This document shows, in pieces, positions 52,338 to 61,283 of a stretch of DNA of 64,000 nucleotides. Each line of letters opens with the position of its first letter. Positions within the stretch are counted from its first letter, which is position 1. This stretch comes from Rubripirellula lacrimiformis. Its GTDB lineage: Bacteria > Planctomycetota > Planctomycetia > Pirellulales > Pirellulaceae. The notes beneath the pieces are model-generated. The model made no database searches. It was given only the letters and a program-made list of their open reading frames with translations, and was not told where the DNA came from. Position numbers and translations under genes: made by a program. Location: the NCBI RefSeq assembly GCF_007741535.1, contig NZ_CP036525.1, positions 4,836,001 through 4,900,000 of the forward strand, written 5' to 3'.

Positions 52338-53036
52338 TCATCGTTTGTTGCTCATTTCTTCCAAGAGGTCCGTCTGGACTTGTTGGATTTCCAGAAGCCG
52401 CTGCCATTGATGCGTCAACAACAAATCCAGCTTGGAATGCAGGTGACGAATCTCCAGTTCCGCTTTCAGATTGACTCGATAGTCGTTGTCTGCTTTCAGG
52501 CGATCTTTCTCATTTTGGCGGTTCTGGCTCATCATGATGATGGGAGCCTGGATCGCGGCGAGACAGGATAGTACGAGGTTTAGCAAGATGAACGGATAGG
52601 GGTCAAACGGATTGCCCAACAGCGAAACGGCATTGATGGTGATCCAGACGATCAACACACCACTAAAGATCGAAATGAAGATCCAACTGCCGCCAAAACT
52701 TGCAACCTTGTCGGCCAGTCGCTGGCCCAGGGTGGAAGCATCGTCAACGGAGACGTTCAAGTTCTGCGTCAGCACATCATGCTCGCGCAAACTTTCGATG
52801 ACGTCCTTTTCCAATGTCGTCAGTTCGCCTCGCTCCTGCTCCAGAACGTTCTGCACGTACAGGCTGCGGTAGTGGTTCATGTCGGCGAGGCAGATGAACG
52901 CATCGGCGTTCCAATCTGGACAGTCGGCTGCGATTCGCTCGGCAACCAACGGGCGGACGAAGCGGCCGGGTGTCAGATCGGACATCCCGAACAGCTTGCC
53001 ACAAACGGTGCAGTGCGTCTTCGTGCTATTTTTCAT
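52338..53036 (-). CDS. DUF1003 integral membrane protein
   Basis: 232 aa from the ATG at 53034-53036. An N-terminal Cys pair (CTVCGKLF) forms a possible zinc knuckle. The family core is DKVASFGGSWIFISIFSGVL, then NPFDPYPFILLNLVLSCLAA, IQAPIIMMSQNRQ and KDRLKADNDYRVNLKAELEI, exactly the DUF1003 order with two TM helices. Function of the family is unknown. A coiled-coil C-terminus follows. Single gene. Confidence 0.88.
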   Translation of the reverse strand: MKNSTKTHCTVCGKLFGMSDLTPGRFVRPLVAERIAADCPDWNADAFICLADMNHYRSLYVQNVLEQERGELTTLEKDVIESLREHDVLTQNLNVSVDDASTLGQRLADKVASFGGSWIFISIFSGVLIVWITINAVSLLGNPFDPYPFILLNLVLSCLAAIQAPIIMMSQNRQNEKDRLKADNDYRVNLKAELEIRHLHSKLDLLLTHQWQRLLEIQQVQTDLLEEMSNKR

Positions 53037-53483
53037 TTGCTGGGCTCTTGCTGGAATCACGGATGATCACGACGATCGGTCCCCCCCGTGACGAATGGGT
53101 TGCTGCGATTGGATGTGACGTGGATCTACGCCCATCGCACCCAAACCAGAATGCGATTCTGGAACGGCCCCGATCGACAACCGACGATCGCACAGCCGAT
53201 GATCGCACAGCCGACGTCGCCAAGCGAAACGATCCGCAGAACGTTTGTTCGCCGATTTGGACACTCCAACACAGCGCGACCGATCGTCGCCATCGTGCCG
53301 CGATCCATGGAATGGAAGATCGCGTCGATCGATTGTCGGCCTGCCAAATCCACGATCGCTTTAGCAGCCTATCCGCAAACCGGATCGTCGTCCTGATCCA
53401 AACCGGATCGCCACCCTCCGATGGGCGAGGAACATTCCGGCTGGGCCGCTGCCGACCAGGATGAATGGTCTTCTAAAGTGTCG
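53037..53483. other. intergenic region with a short tandem repeat
   Basis: 447 bp, no credible gene. GATCGCACAGCCGA occurs twice in tandem at 53186-53199 and 53201-53214. Confidence 0.4.
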
Positions 53484-54176
53484 TCATGACGGGGTTTTGG
53501 GCGGCTTTGCAAGCACAGTCCCCGCCGGGACGACGGACGAAGTCATGACCCCCAATGAGAAATAGATTTGCATCAGGTCCTCGACCCCCATGTCGACGAC
53601 CTGCACATGATCGACGGGAATGAACATATTGAATCCGGTCATTGGCATCGGCGCGGACGGCAGATAGATGATGTGACAATCCTTTTCCTGGAATCGATAT
53701 ACATCCGTGCTGGGCAGCAGTCCCAGGAAACCAGCCGATTCGTCTTCGCCGACATAGCAATGCACGACCTTCATGCCCGTCATCGCCGACTCGTCTTGCT
53801 TAGAGAACATTTCGACAACCTGCTTGACCGGTCCATAGACGCTCTTGACGACCGGGATCTTTTTGAAAGTTCCGTCGATCCATTCTTGCAGCCGATACCG
53901 AGCGGTGCCGGAAACCACTAAGCCGACCAACCAGATCGCGGCAATGACGAAAACCCAGCCAATCGCCGTGGCAAGCCATTGATTGGCAGCAAAGTGAAGT
54001 CCGATCGAGCGGAGTCCCTGACCGAGTAGGCTCTCGGGCCCCACGATCCCGCGCAGCATCCCGGCAACCCAGTTCATGATCCACAACGTGACCACCAACG
54101 GCAGCAAGGCGAACAGCCCTGTTAAGAATGTTCCGATGAATCCGCGTCGCCAAAGTGTCAGCAGAAATTTTTGCAT
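53484..54176 (-). CDS. DUF502 integral membrane protein
   Basis: 230 aa. Two TM helices: FIGTFLTGLFALLPLVVTLW (residues about 12-35) and GWVFVIAAIWLVGLVVSG. The conserved DUF502 blocks follow: KIPVVKSVYGPVKQVVEMF, the VYRFQEKDCHIIYLPSAPMP region, and VEDLMQIYFSLGVMTS. Widespread in bacteria and plants (COV family) with unknown molecular role. Preceded at 26 bp by a tiny ORF on the same strand. Confidence 0.9.
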   Translation of the reverse strand: MQKFLLTLWRRGFIGTFLTGLFALLPLVVTLWIMNWVAGMLRGIVGPESLLGQGLRSIGLHFAANQWLATAIGWVFVIAAIWLVGLVVSGTARYRLQEWIDGTFKKIPVVKSVYGPVKQVVEMFSKQDESAMTGMKVVHCYVGEDESAGFLGLLPSTDVYRFQEKDCHIIYLPSAPMPMTGFNMFIPVDHVQVVDMGVEDLMQIYFSLGVMTSSVVPAGTVLAKPPKTPS

Positions 54177-54202
54177 GTTGAAAACGTTGGCTTATAGCGA
54201 TG

Positions 54203-54349
54203 CTAGATGAGGAGGCTATCCCGTGTCGCGGAATCAAGTTGCTTGATTTCTTTGGACAGCGTTTGCGCCAATGGCAGAATCGCATCATAGTCCTCTGACG
54301 ACGCTGCCATCAATTGGTCACCAAGCAAGGGGTCGCCGTCACCAACCAT
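54203..54349 (-). CDS. possible 48-aa protein
   Basis: Starts at ATG 54347-54349: MVGDGDPLLGDQLMAASSED, then YDAILPLAQTLSKEIKQLDS. It is helical and acidic, and upstream of the DUF502 gene on the same strand. Could be a genuine small partner; no homologue known to me. Confidence 0.35.
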   Translation of the reverse strand: MVGDGDPLLGDQLMAASSEDYDAILPLAQTLSKEIKQLDSATRDSLLI

Positions 54350-54610
54350 TTCCAGACAACGCAACGACGACCGAACAAGATCGCACCGAGCGATTGAATG
54401 GCACAGCAGTCGCCGGAGGCGGATTGCCACTGTTGAACGCGCGAGCGGTACGAACCGTGGCTATCGCCAAAACGGTTCAGGGGAAGTTCTAAACCACTAT
54501 CTCGCAGGCAAACTCGCCCAACGGTTGTTTTCCACCGCCCCCATCGCCGCATGCTGAGAATCTGGCAGGACGCCACACAAGTTCGGTCCAATGCCTATGG
54601 TCGGTTGCTG

Positions 54611-55450
54611 CTAGAAACGCCATTCGAACATTCCGCCAGTCGATCCATTGTTTGCGACGAAGGGATAGAACGACAAATTGCCGTTCGCCACTTCGGTACG
54701 ATCGATCGCGGTCGCCGCGACGTAGGCCATCCACCAACCGAGGGCGATCTGCGACGGGTAGTGCGCGTCGTCGTTGATGCGGGAGAGCGGACCAAGGAGC
54801 GAGCCAGCGTAAAAGGCTGTTTTCAAGAGTGGTCGCTCGGTCATCTTGGCGGCATTGATGAACGGTAGCGATGACATGAAGGCGTGTCCGCTGACTCCAT
54901 TGTTGTCATCGAAAGGTCGCCAATAGGACGCTCGTTCTTGTTCCCCTGGACGCGAACCGCCCGTCAGTCGCTGAGCCAGAATCAGGGGTGGTGCCCCGAT
55001 CAGGAACGATCGAAGCGAGCGTTGGCCCCAACGTCCCGTCGTGACCAGCATCGGGGAATCATCGAAGAATGCTCCGGCGGCCCAGGCGGTCGCAAAGATC
55101 GGCAGCGAGTATCGGCCGTTGCCCAGTTCCTTGCTACTGTGCAACGACTCGAACCAGTCGTCACTGGTCGCGCCGCGAACGCTAGTCTGAAAATGATCTT
55201 GAATCTCTTGATCCAACTGCGTATTCGCCACAGCAGATCCCACCAGAAAACCACTGGCGAGCAGTCGGAACGATTGCCTATCGTAGTAGTTGCGATGATC
55301 CGATCGAATCCGATCCCAAAGCGAACCGCGGAGTCCATCGCCGCGACCGGTGCGGTAGGAATCGTCTGCGAAATCGGCAATGTCTAGCACGGACGGATCA
55401 AACGAACCGTCGCAGGTCGCCGCAGATTCGTCGCACAATGGCGATCGCAC
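54611..55450 (-). CDS. PAP2-type phosphatase (5' end possibly broken)
   Basis: 279 aa from a GTG at 55450. The PAP2 (acid phosphatase/vanadium haloperoxidase) motifs are RLTGGSRPGEQ, NNGVSGHAFMSSLPF (xSGH) and LGPLSRINDDAHYPSQIALGW (SR...H). Family members dephosphorylate lipids such as phosphatidic acid or undecaprenyl diphosphate; several helices support membrane or periplasmic location. In the same frame upstream, from a GTG at 55591, lies a clear signal peptide (ARGLLGFVAALLTSVTA) ended by TGA at 55511-55513, after which the frame runs open into this gene. Either the gene is a recent pseudogene or it starts downstream without a signal. Confidence 0.7.
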   Translation of the reverse strand: MRSPLCDESAATCDGSFDPSVLDIADFADDSYRTGRGDGLRGSLWDRIRSDHRNYYDRQSFRLLASGFLVGSAVANTQLDQEIQDHFQTSVRGATSDDWFESLHSSKELGNGRYSLPIFATAWAAGAFFDDSPMLVTTGRWGQRSLRSFLIGAPPLILAQRLTGGSRPGEQERASYWRPFDDNNGVSGHAFMSSLPFINAAKMTERPLLKTAFYAGSLLGPLSRINDDAHYPSQIALGWWMAYVAATAIDRTEVANGNLSFYPFVANNGSTGGMFEWRF

Positions 55451-55752
55451 TGCGGCATCCGCTGGGACAACACGCTCAGTCGATGTACGAATACCGCCAT
55501 CGGTCGATGGTCAAGCATCCTGGCAATGCGCTGTCACCGACGTAAGCAGTGCGGCAACGAAGCCAAGCAATCCGCGTGCGATGCATCGCACTGGAAAAAA
55601 CGCTCGGCAACGAGCGGCGCATGAAGCGATGCAATTTCTCATCAAGCGGATCGGCAGAATGAATGCGAAAGGGTTTCGCATTCTACTACGAAAGTCTTCG
55701 TAGAAACCACAAGCCCAGTCGGGCCTGGATCAAACGTGCGCCCAATCCCTGC

Positions 55753-55777
55753 GACGCGAGAGGTTTCCCCTCGCGTC
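55753..55777 (-). terminator. candidate terminator hairpin after the DUF1552 gene
   Basis: GACGCGAG-AGGTTTCCC-CTCGCGTC, an 8-bp perfect stem, lies about 58 bp past the DUF1552 stop. No T-run follows, so the call rests on position and stem strength only. The rest of 55592-55834 shows nothing. Confidence 0.4.
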
Positions 55778-55834
55778 GTGATCCTTGGCGACGCTAACGT
55801 CCGCACGTTTATCCGCCACGTTGTCGCGATGCGG

Positions 55835-57196
55835 TTACGCCAATTCGTTCAGACGACCTTTGCTGTCGCCGATCGATTCCGCAGGGGTTCCCATCGCATC
55901 CAGCATCGACATGAACAGGTTCCCCATCGGGACCTCTTCCTTCGGCTGAATGTATCGACCGGTTTGGAAGCTGCCGCCGGCGCCGCCGGCCAAAACAATC
56001 GGCAGGTCACCGTGTTGGTGGCGGTTGCCGTCGCTGAGTCCACTGCCGTACAGGACCATCGACTGATCCAGCAACGTGCCGCCCGATGGATCGCTGATCG
56101 AGTCCAGTTTTTCCAGGAAGTAGGCAAACTGTTCGGCCAGGTAGTAATCGACCTTGCTGATCTTCGCCACCGTTTTTTCTTCGTTACGGTGGTGACTCAT
56201 TTGGTGGTGCCCTTCGGTCACACCAATTTCGGTATAGCGCCGACTGCCGCCTGCGTTGTCCAACATGAACGTGGCAACACGGGTGGTGTCAGTTTCGAAC
56301 GCGATCGCCATCAAGTCGTACATCAACTGCGTGTGTTCGCGGAAGGCTTCGATTCGTCCGAATGGAACTTTCAGATCGGGCATCGCCTTCTGATCTTCTG
56401 TTTCGGCCCGTTCGATTCGCATTTCGATTTCACGAACGCTGGTGAAGTATTCATCCAGTTTTCGTCGGTCGGTTTGCCCCACCTTTTTCATGATCCGATT
56501 CGCATCGTTCTGGACGACATCCAGGATGCTTTGGCGAACCGAATTCCGCTCGCGCTGCTCGGCCGTGTTCCCGGAACTGAACATTCGCTCGAACGCTGCC
56601 CGCGGCGTGATTTCCTTGGGCATCGGTTGGGTTTCATTGCGCCAAGAGATGTTCGACGAATAGGCGCAACTGTAACCCGAATCGCAACTGCCGCTGCCGC
56701 GATTGACGTTCAGCCCCAATTCGATCGATGGCAAGCGTGTTTCGCTGCCAATCTGTGTCGCAGCGACCTGGTCGACCGAAACACCCAAGCGAATGTTGCC
56801 GCTCGTCTTTACCGGCCTTGCGGCGGTTAGGAACGTGGCTCCACCACGGGCGTGGTCGCCGGCACCGTCACCGTTGGCGCGGCCGTTGTCGTGCGCCAGA
56901 TTGCGAATGACGTTCAATTTCTGCTTGAACGGTTCCAATGGCTTCAGCGTCTTGGAAAGTTGCCAATCGGTTTCGGTACCGGTTGGATTCCAATCGGGCA
57001 TGATTGCACCGTTCGGAAAGAACACGCACGCCATCCGTTTGGGCGATGCGACCTCCGCGGCGCCAAAGGCCGACTTTGCCATCGGTGTCATCGATTCCAG
57101 CATTGGCAGGCCCAAGGCCAAGCCAACCCCACGCAGCAGTGTGCGACGATGAATCCCGTTTTCGTTGTTGTCTGCTTTCGCTGAATGCAAATTCAT
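55835..57196 (-). CDS. DUF1552 secreted protein
   Basis: 453 aa. The N-terminus has a twin-arginine-like signal (HRRTLLRGVGLALGLPML). The mature domain carries the DUF1552 blocks: RMACVFFPNGAIMPDWNPTG, NVIRNLAHDNG, LPSIELGLN, RRYTEIGVTEGHHQMSHHRN, DQSMVLYGSGLSDGNRH, HGDLPIVLAGGAGGSF. The DUF1552/DUF1592 pair is characteristic of planctomycetes and related bacteria, exported and suspected to act in redox or polymer breakdown, but uncharacterised. One base separates it from the upstream DUF1592 gene, so they form an operon. Confidence 0.93.
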   Translation of the reverse strand: MNLHSAKADNNENGIHRRTLLRGVGLALGLPMLESMTPMAKSAFGAAEVASPKRMACVFFPNGAIMPDWNPTGTETDWQLSKTLKPLEPFKQKLNVIRNLAHDNGRANGDGAGDHARGGATFLTAARPVKTSGNIRLGVSVDQVAATQIGSETRLPSIELGLNVNRGSGSCDSGYSCAYSSNISWRNETQPMPKEITPRAAFERMFSSGNTAEQRERNSVRQSILDVVQNDANRIMKKVGQTDRRKLDEYFTSVREIEMRIERAETEDQKAMPDLKVPFGRIEAFREHTQLMYDLMAIAFETDTTRVATFMLDNAGGSRRYTEIGVTEGHHQMSHHRNEEKTVAKISKVDYYLAEQFAYFLEKLDSISDPSGGTLLDQSMVLYGSGLSDGNRHQHGDLPIVLAGGAGGSFQTGRYIQPKEEVPMGNLFMSMLDAMGTPAESIGDSKGRLNELA

Positions 57197-57197
57197 T

Positions 57198-60005
57198 TCA
57201 ATTCAACTCCGTATCGGTGTGGTCGGCTGCGGAAGTAACTGTAGCGGTCGTGGTAAGTCCGGTCTCGTCGATGCGCCAGTCGTAAAACTGGAACGGGCGG
57301 CTCATGATGACTTCGACGATCAAGTCGTCGAATCGGTAATTGTCTTTGGCGGTCTTTTCCACCATCGCGTCCACGGTACATCGGTCCGCAGGAGTCAACT
57401 CGCGTCCCAACGCGAATGTCAACAAGCGGGTAGCGACGGTACGGGCAAACGATTCGGTTTCCGTTTCGCCCAGGATGCTGGTCAATTCGACAGCCCCATT
57501 GAACTGACGGCGTCCGGGCAGTTCACCGCTGGCATCGATCGGCAACTTGCCTTCGACGGTTCGGAACTGGCCCACGGGATCAAACTGTTCGAGCCCAAAT
57601 CCCAATTGATCCATCACTCGGTGACAGGATGCACAGGCAGGATCCGCGCGGTGCAGTTCTAGCTGTTCGCGGAACGTTGCATCGGCGCCTGCTGTCTTGG
57701 TCTCACCCAGCTCGGGGACTCCGGGCGGCGGATCCGGCGGAGGCGTTCCGAAAATGTTTTCTAAGATCCACTTCCCACGACCGACCGGCGAAGTGCGGTT
57801 GGGATTGCTGGTCAACGTCAACACGCTAGCGTGACCTAGCAGACCGCGACGCGGCGTACCGGCCAACGAAACGCGTGCAAAGTTGTCACCGTCGAATTTC
57901 GGCAGATCTTTGCCAGTCAATCCATAGTGCTTGGCCAGTTCCGCGTTGACGAAGGTGTAGTCGGCGGTCAGCAATTCCCCGACGGGACGGTTGCTGCGCA
58001 CGATGTGTTCGACGACCGATTCGGTCTCGCGGATCATCGCTTCCTTCAACGTCGGCGTGAAGCTTGCGAATTGCTTGGTGTCGGCTTCGTGTTGATTCAG
58101 TTTACGAATCCCCAACCATTGGGCGGCGAACTGTGTCGCCAACGATCGGGACTTCGGATCTTTCAACATCCGGTCAATTTGTTTCTGTAGTTCTGGGCCA
58201 ACCAATTTGCCCTTGTCTGCCAAGTCCAGCAGCTGATCGTCCGGCATGCTGCTCCACAAGAAATACGACAACCGGCTAGCCAGTTGATGCTGGGTCAACG
58301 CGACCGAATTCAGTTCGCCTTCACCGCTGGGGTCATCGATCAGGTCATCGGGCGAAGGCTTCCAGTCATCCGCAGGAGTCTCGATTCGGTACAGGAATCG
58401 TGGCGACACCAAAACGGCGCTGACCGCGATCTGAAGCCCGCGATAGTAGCTTTCCCCACGCTCGGTCGCGGACGAAACCAGCGACACGTAGGGCTTGATT
58501 TCCTGATCCGACACGGGGCCACGGAATGCACGCCGCATCAGCGGACGCAAACATTCGATCGCGGCTTCATCAACGTTTTTCCAGCTCGAGCCTTTGCGAC
58601 TAGCGGTTTTTCGAACAATCTGTTTCTGGCTGGGCGGGTACACACTGTCGGGCAGTACCGCGGGGCCTTTCACCGAAAGCGACCGAAACAGTTGTGAATA
58701 TTCGTCTTCGTTGATTCCACGATCTGGTTTCAGCGGCGTCTTGGCCGCCTGTTCCGCTTTCTTGGCCCATTCAGGGTTCAGATTATCGAAGTCTTTGCGA
58801 TAGGTCTTGCCAATTTCCAGCGGTTCGCCGGAATCGAAAAGCGTCGCCATCAGCCGCTGCTTTCCGGGTTCCAGCTGGATTTTGAAGGTGCCGCTGCTAC
58901 CGCTGCCGCCGCTTCCGAAGTGTTTCAGCTCGGTCGTGCCGACCAGAATGCCTCGATTGTTGAACACACCCGCGGTTAACGATTTGACGCCTTTGGCTGC
59001 CGCACCACCGCGAACGGTGACGGTGTATTCGCCAGGCAACTTCACATCGAAATTGGCCCAAACGACGCCGCCGGGCTTCATGAACAGACCGAAGAAACTG
59101 CCGACTTTCAGATCTCCGTGAGTCAGCAATTGGTCACTGGGCCAGACTTCGTCAAGTTTTTCGACTTTGTCCGGATCGATCACGACAGCTTCGGAGACGA
59201 TCTCTGCCGCTTCCAGATACTTTTCCATCAACAGCGGCGACATCGACAGCACGTCACTGTTGTTATCGAAACCAGCACCGACTTCGTCCGATGGGAAACG
59301 ATCGGCGGGGCGCAGGTCGATCCCAAACAGGTCGCGGATGGTGTGGTTGTATTCGGCGCGATTGAGCCGTCGGGCGGTGACTTTGCCCGGACGTGGACGA
59401 AGGTCACACGAGACAGCAAAGATCGTTTGATCCAAGGCAGCGATCAGTTGTTTTCGTTCCGCCTCGGTCGGCAAATCCGCATCTTCGGGCGGCATGGCGC
59501 TAAAGCGGACCATTTCCAGGACCCGCTGCATCGAATTCGCGCCGCCACCGACTTCGTCTAGGTTTTCAAAACTAGAAAGATCCCACTCGGCTTCCGGGTT
59601 GTCGGCGTTGTGGCAATCCACACAGAACCGCTGCATCAGCGGCCAACCGACTTCTTTCCAATGCTTGGTCGCATCGGCTGGTTCCAAGTCACGCTCGGCA
59701 GCAGGGTTGGCGGCAGGGTTGTTAGGGTTGGCAGCGGCAGCTTTATCCGCTTCGGCAGCGGTATCCGAAGCTTTGTCTGCTTTGGACGTGTCGGCAACAG
59801 CAGCGGCGTCGGCAACAGCAGTCACCTCGGCGGAAACTTTATCGTTGGCCGATTCGTCTGCCCACGAAGGCGTGACGTCGACCGTGGGAACGAAACCCAA
59901 CAATATAAGCGTGGTCAGCGAGGCGATTCGAAAATCGAACACGATGGCGAGACCTAAACGGGTTGGCGGCAGGGCCAATCGACCAGAGAGTGCCGGGCGT
60001 CGCAA
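57198..60005 (-). CDS. DUF1592-family secreted cytochrome-like protein
   Basis: 935 aa. N-terminal signal region (IASLTTLILLGFVP), then an Ala/Asp/Lys-rich linker with ADKA-type repeats (residues about 60-105). A haem-type CVDCHN motif lies at about residue 132 (planctomycete cytochrome C-like). Then come DUF1587 (TARRLNRAEYNHTIRDLFGI), a carbohydrate-binding-like beta region, DUF1592 (RFLYRIETP, LASRLSYFLWSSMPDD), DUF1588 (HASVLTLTSNPNRTSPVGRG, with CASCHRVMD as a second CxxCH) and DUF1585 at the C-terminus. Exported redox enzyme of unknown substrate. First gene of the pair. Confidence 0.93.
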   Translation of the reverse strand: MRRPALSGRLALPPTRLGLAIVFDFRIASLTTLILLGFVPTVDVTPSWADESANDKVSAEVTAVADAAAVADTSKADKASDTAAEADKAAAANPNNPAANPAAERDLEPADATKHWKEVGWPLMQRFCVDCHNADNPEAEWDLSSFENLDEVGGGANSMQRVLEMVRFSAMPPEDADLPTEAERKQLIAALDQTIFAVSCDLRPRPGKVTARRLNRAEYNHTIRDLFGIDLRPADRFPSDEVGAGFDNNSDVLSMSPLLMEKYLEAAEIVSEAVVIDPDKVEKLDEVWPSDQLLTHGDLKVGSFFGLFMKPGGVVWANFDVKLPGEYTVTVRGGAAAKGVKSLTAGVFNNRGILVGTTELKHFGSGGSGSSGTFKIQLEPGKQRLMATLFDSGEPLEIGKTYRKDFDNLNPEWAKKAEQAAKTPLKPDRGINEDEYSQLFRSLSVKGPAVLPDSVYPPSQKQIVRKTASRKGSSWKNVDEAAIECLRPLMRRAFRGPVSDQEIKPYVSLVSSATERGESYYRGLQIAVSAVLVSPRFLYRIETPADDWKPSPDDLIDDPSGEGELNSVALTQHQLASRLSYFLWSSMPDDQLLDLADKGKLVGPELQKQIDRMLKDPKSRSLATQFAAQWLGIRKLNQHEADTKQFASFTPTLKEAMIRETESVVEHIVRSNRPVGELLTADYTFVNAELAKHYGLTGKDLPKFDGDNFARVSLAGTPRRGLLGHASVLTLTSNPNRTSPVGRGKWILENIFGTPPPDPPPGVPELGETKTAGADATFREQLELHRADPACASCHRVMDQLGFGLEQFDPVGQFRTVEGKLPIDASGELPGRRQFNGAVELTSILGETETESFARTVATRLLTFALGRELTPADRCTVDAMVEKTAKDNYRFDDLIVEVIMSRPFQFYDWRIDETGLTTTATVTSAADHTDTELN

Positions 60006-60499
60006 AATGACGACGGTGATGATCCGACAAACGATACGTCGGGCGTCGAGCCCAGCGTTGGTCGAAAGGTTGGGGTGGGGAGTGAGGCGGGAGCGTTCTA
60101 TTGACGCTATCGTCTTATTATAGCGGAATCACCACCATTTGCTAGTCGCATTTGATCCCCGTCGATGGGGGCCCCACCTGCATCCTGCCTAGCCATTCCC
60201 GACACCGGAGCCGTTATTTACGGCAGAAGACAACTTCCCGAGGCTGTGAGCCAACAAAAAACGCCTTGACCCCACAATGGCGGTCAAAGCGTCGAAGTTG
60301 AATTGGGTGGATCCACCGTGCCTTGGTTTGCCGAATCCGTTGGCTTCGGAATCCGATATTCCCCGAGTCACCGGGGGGCTCGGGTTCGCGGCGTAACGCG
60401 GCGATCCTGGCTGTCTGGCTGTCTGGCTGTCCGGCCAGCGCCGCAGCCTCTGAGTTTTTGGTCGGCGAGTCGACTTAGAACGAGTCGGCCGAGATCCGA
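60006..60499. other. intergenic region
   Basis: 494 bp without a credible gene. It contains the terminator at 60255-60291 and a short 8-bp tandem repeat (GGCTGTCT, about three units) at about 60409-60434. Confidence 0.5.
60255..60291 (-). terminator. intrinsic terminator
   Basis: On the minus strand: CGCTTTGACC, loop, GGTCAAGGCG, then TTTTTT. The stem is 10 bp with one G-T pair and is followed directly by a T-run, the textbook form. It serves the 60500-60964 gene, about 210 bp downstream of its stop. Confidence 0.8.
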
Positions 60500-60964
60500 T
60501 CAAACGTTGGCGGTATCAGACGATTCGCGAATCTGGCTCTTCAGCGATTCGTTTTCAGTCTTCAGGTCTTCCAGCTTCTGAAGCATGACGTTGAAATCGA
60601 CGGCTGCTTCCTGCCAAAAGTCGCCGGCGCGGAAATTGATTGGACCGGTGGGCTGATCTTGGGCGACCGACCGCAATGCGGTTCGAAGTCGAAACATCGG
60701 CCCGGCGAAGCGATTGCTCAACTTCATCGAGTCTCGCATGAACACCGGCAACAGCATCAACATGACGATCGCCATCGGCATCTGCGTTTTCAGGGATTCG
60801 ACCACGGTGGTCCCCATCGATACGTCACCACCGGTGAACATCACGCGGACCATCGTGCAGATCGCGATCAGGCATACGAGAAACATGCACCAGTGAGCGA
60901 CAAGCCGCCCCACGATGGTCCACTGAACTTTCGGATCTACCAGGATTTTGGATCGTACGTACAT
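60500..60964 (-). CDS. two-TM HAMP-like membrane protein
   Basis: 154 aa from the ATG at 60962-60964 (MYVRSKILVDPKVQWTIVGR). TM1 is HWCMFLVCLIAICTMVRVMF and TM2 is MPMAIVMLMLLPVFMRDSMK. The segment after TM2, SNRFAGPMFRLRTALRSVAQ, has the P-x-x-x-L pattern of a HAMP linker, and the C-terminus is a coiled coil (MLQKLEDLKTENESLKSQI). There is no kinase or MCP signalling domain, so it may be a stand-alone adaptor. Upstream frame to 61135 is non-coding. Confidence 0.7.
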   Translation of the reverse strand: MYVRSKILVDPKVQWTIVGRLVAHWCMFLVCLIAICTMVRVMFTGGDVSMGTTVVESLKTQMPMAIVMLMLLPVFMRDSMKLSNRFAGPMFRLRTALRSVAQDQPTGPINFRAGDFWQEAAVDFNVMLQKLEDLKTENESLKSQIRESSDTANV

Positions 60965-61283
60965 GCTTCTGTAGTGATTTGGCGGATAATGGTTGTTGGC
61001 AGGACAGTTGCCATAAGAACGATGCGAAACCCTAGATTGCAGGTGAGAATCGAGAGGCAAAATTTCACCGTGCGGGCCAAATTTGGGGTGCCCTCCCCCT
61101 CGGCCAACCGTCATAGCCGCGCTGATCCTTGCCATCTGCTGCCGATTCCAACAATCGTGCCGGTGCTGCCCCGCCCGCCGCGTGATGGGGTCGCTAGGCG
61201 CCGATCACTTGGACTATCCGTTTGTCGCATTTGAATCGAACAAACGGAAACCGCTTGTGATCTGCCCGAGGGAAACCCGAAAC
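60965..61283. other. divergent intergenic region, nothing recognised
   Basis: 319 bp between two divergent genes; promoters for both must be here but no clear boxes are visible. Confidence 0.4.

Noticed and set aside
55736-56830. 364-codon plus-strand ORF opposite the DUF1552 gene
   Set aside because: Shadow of a conserved gene; the Arg/His/Phe-rich product lacks motifs.
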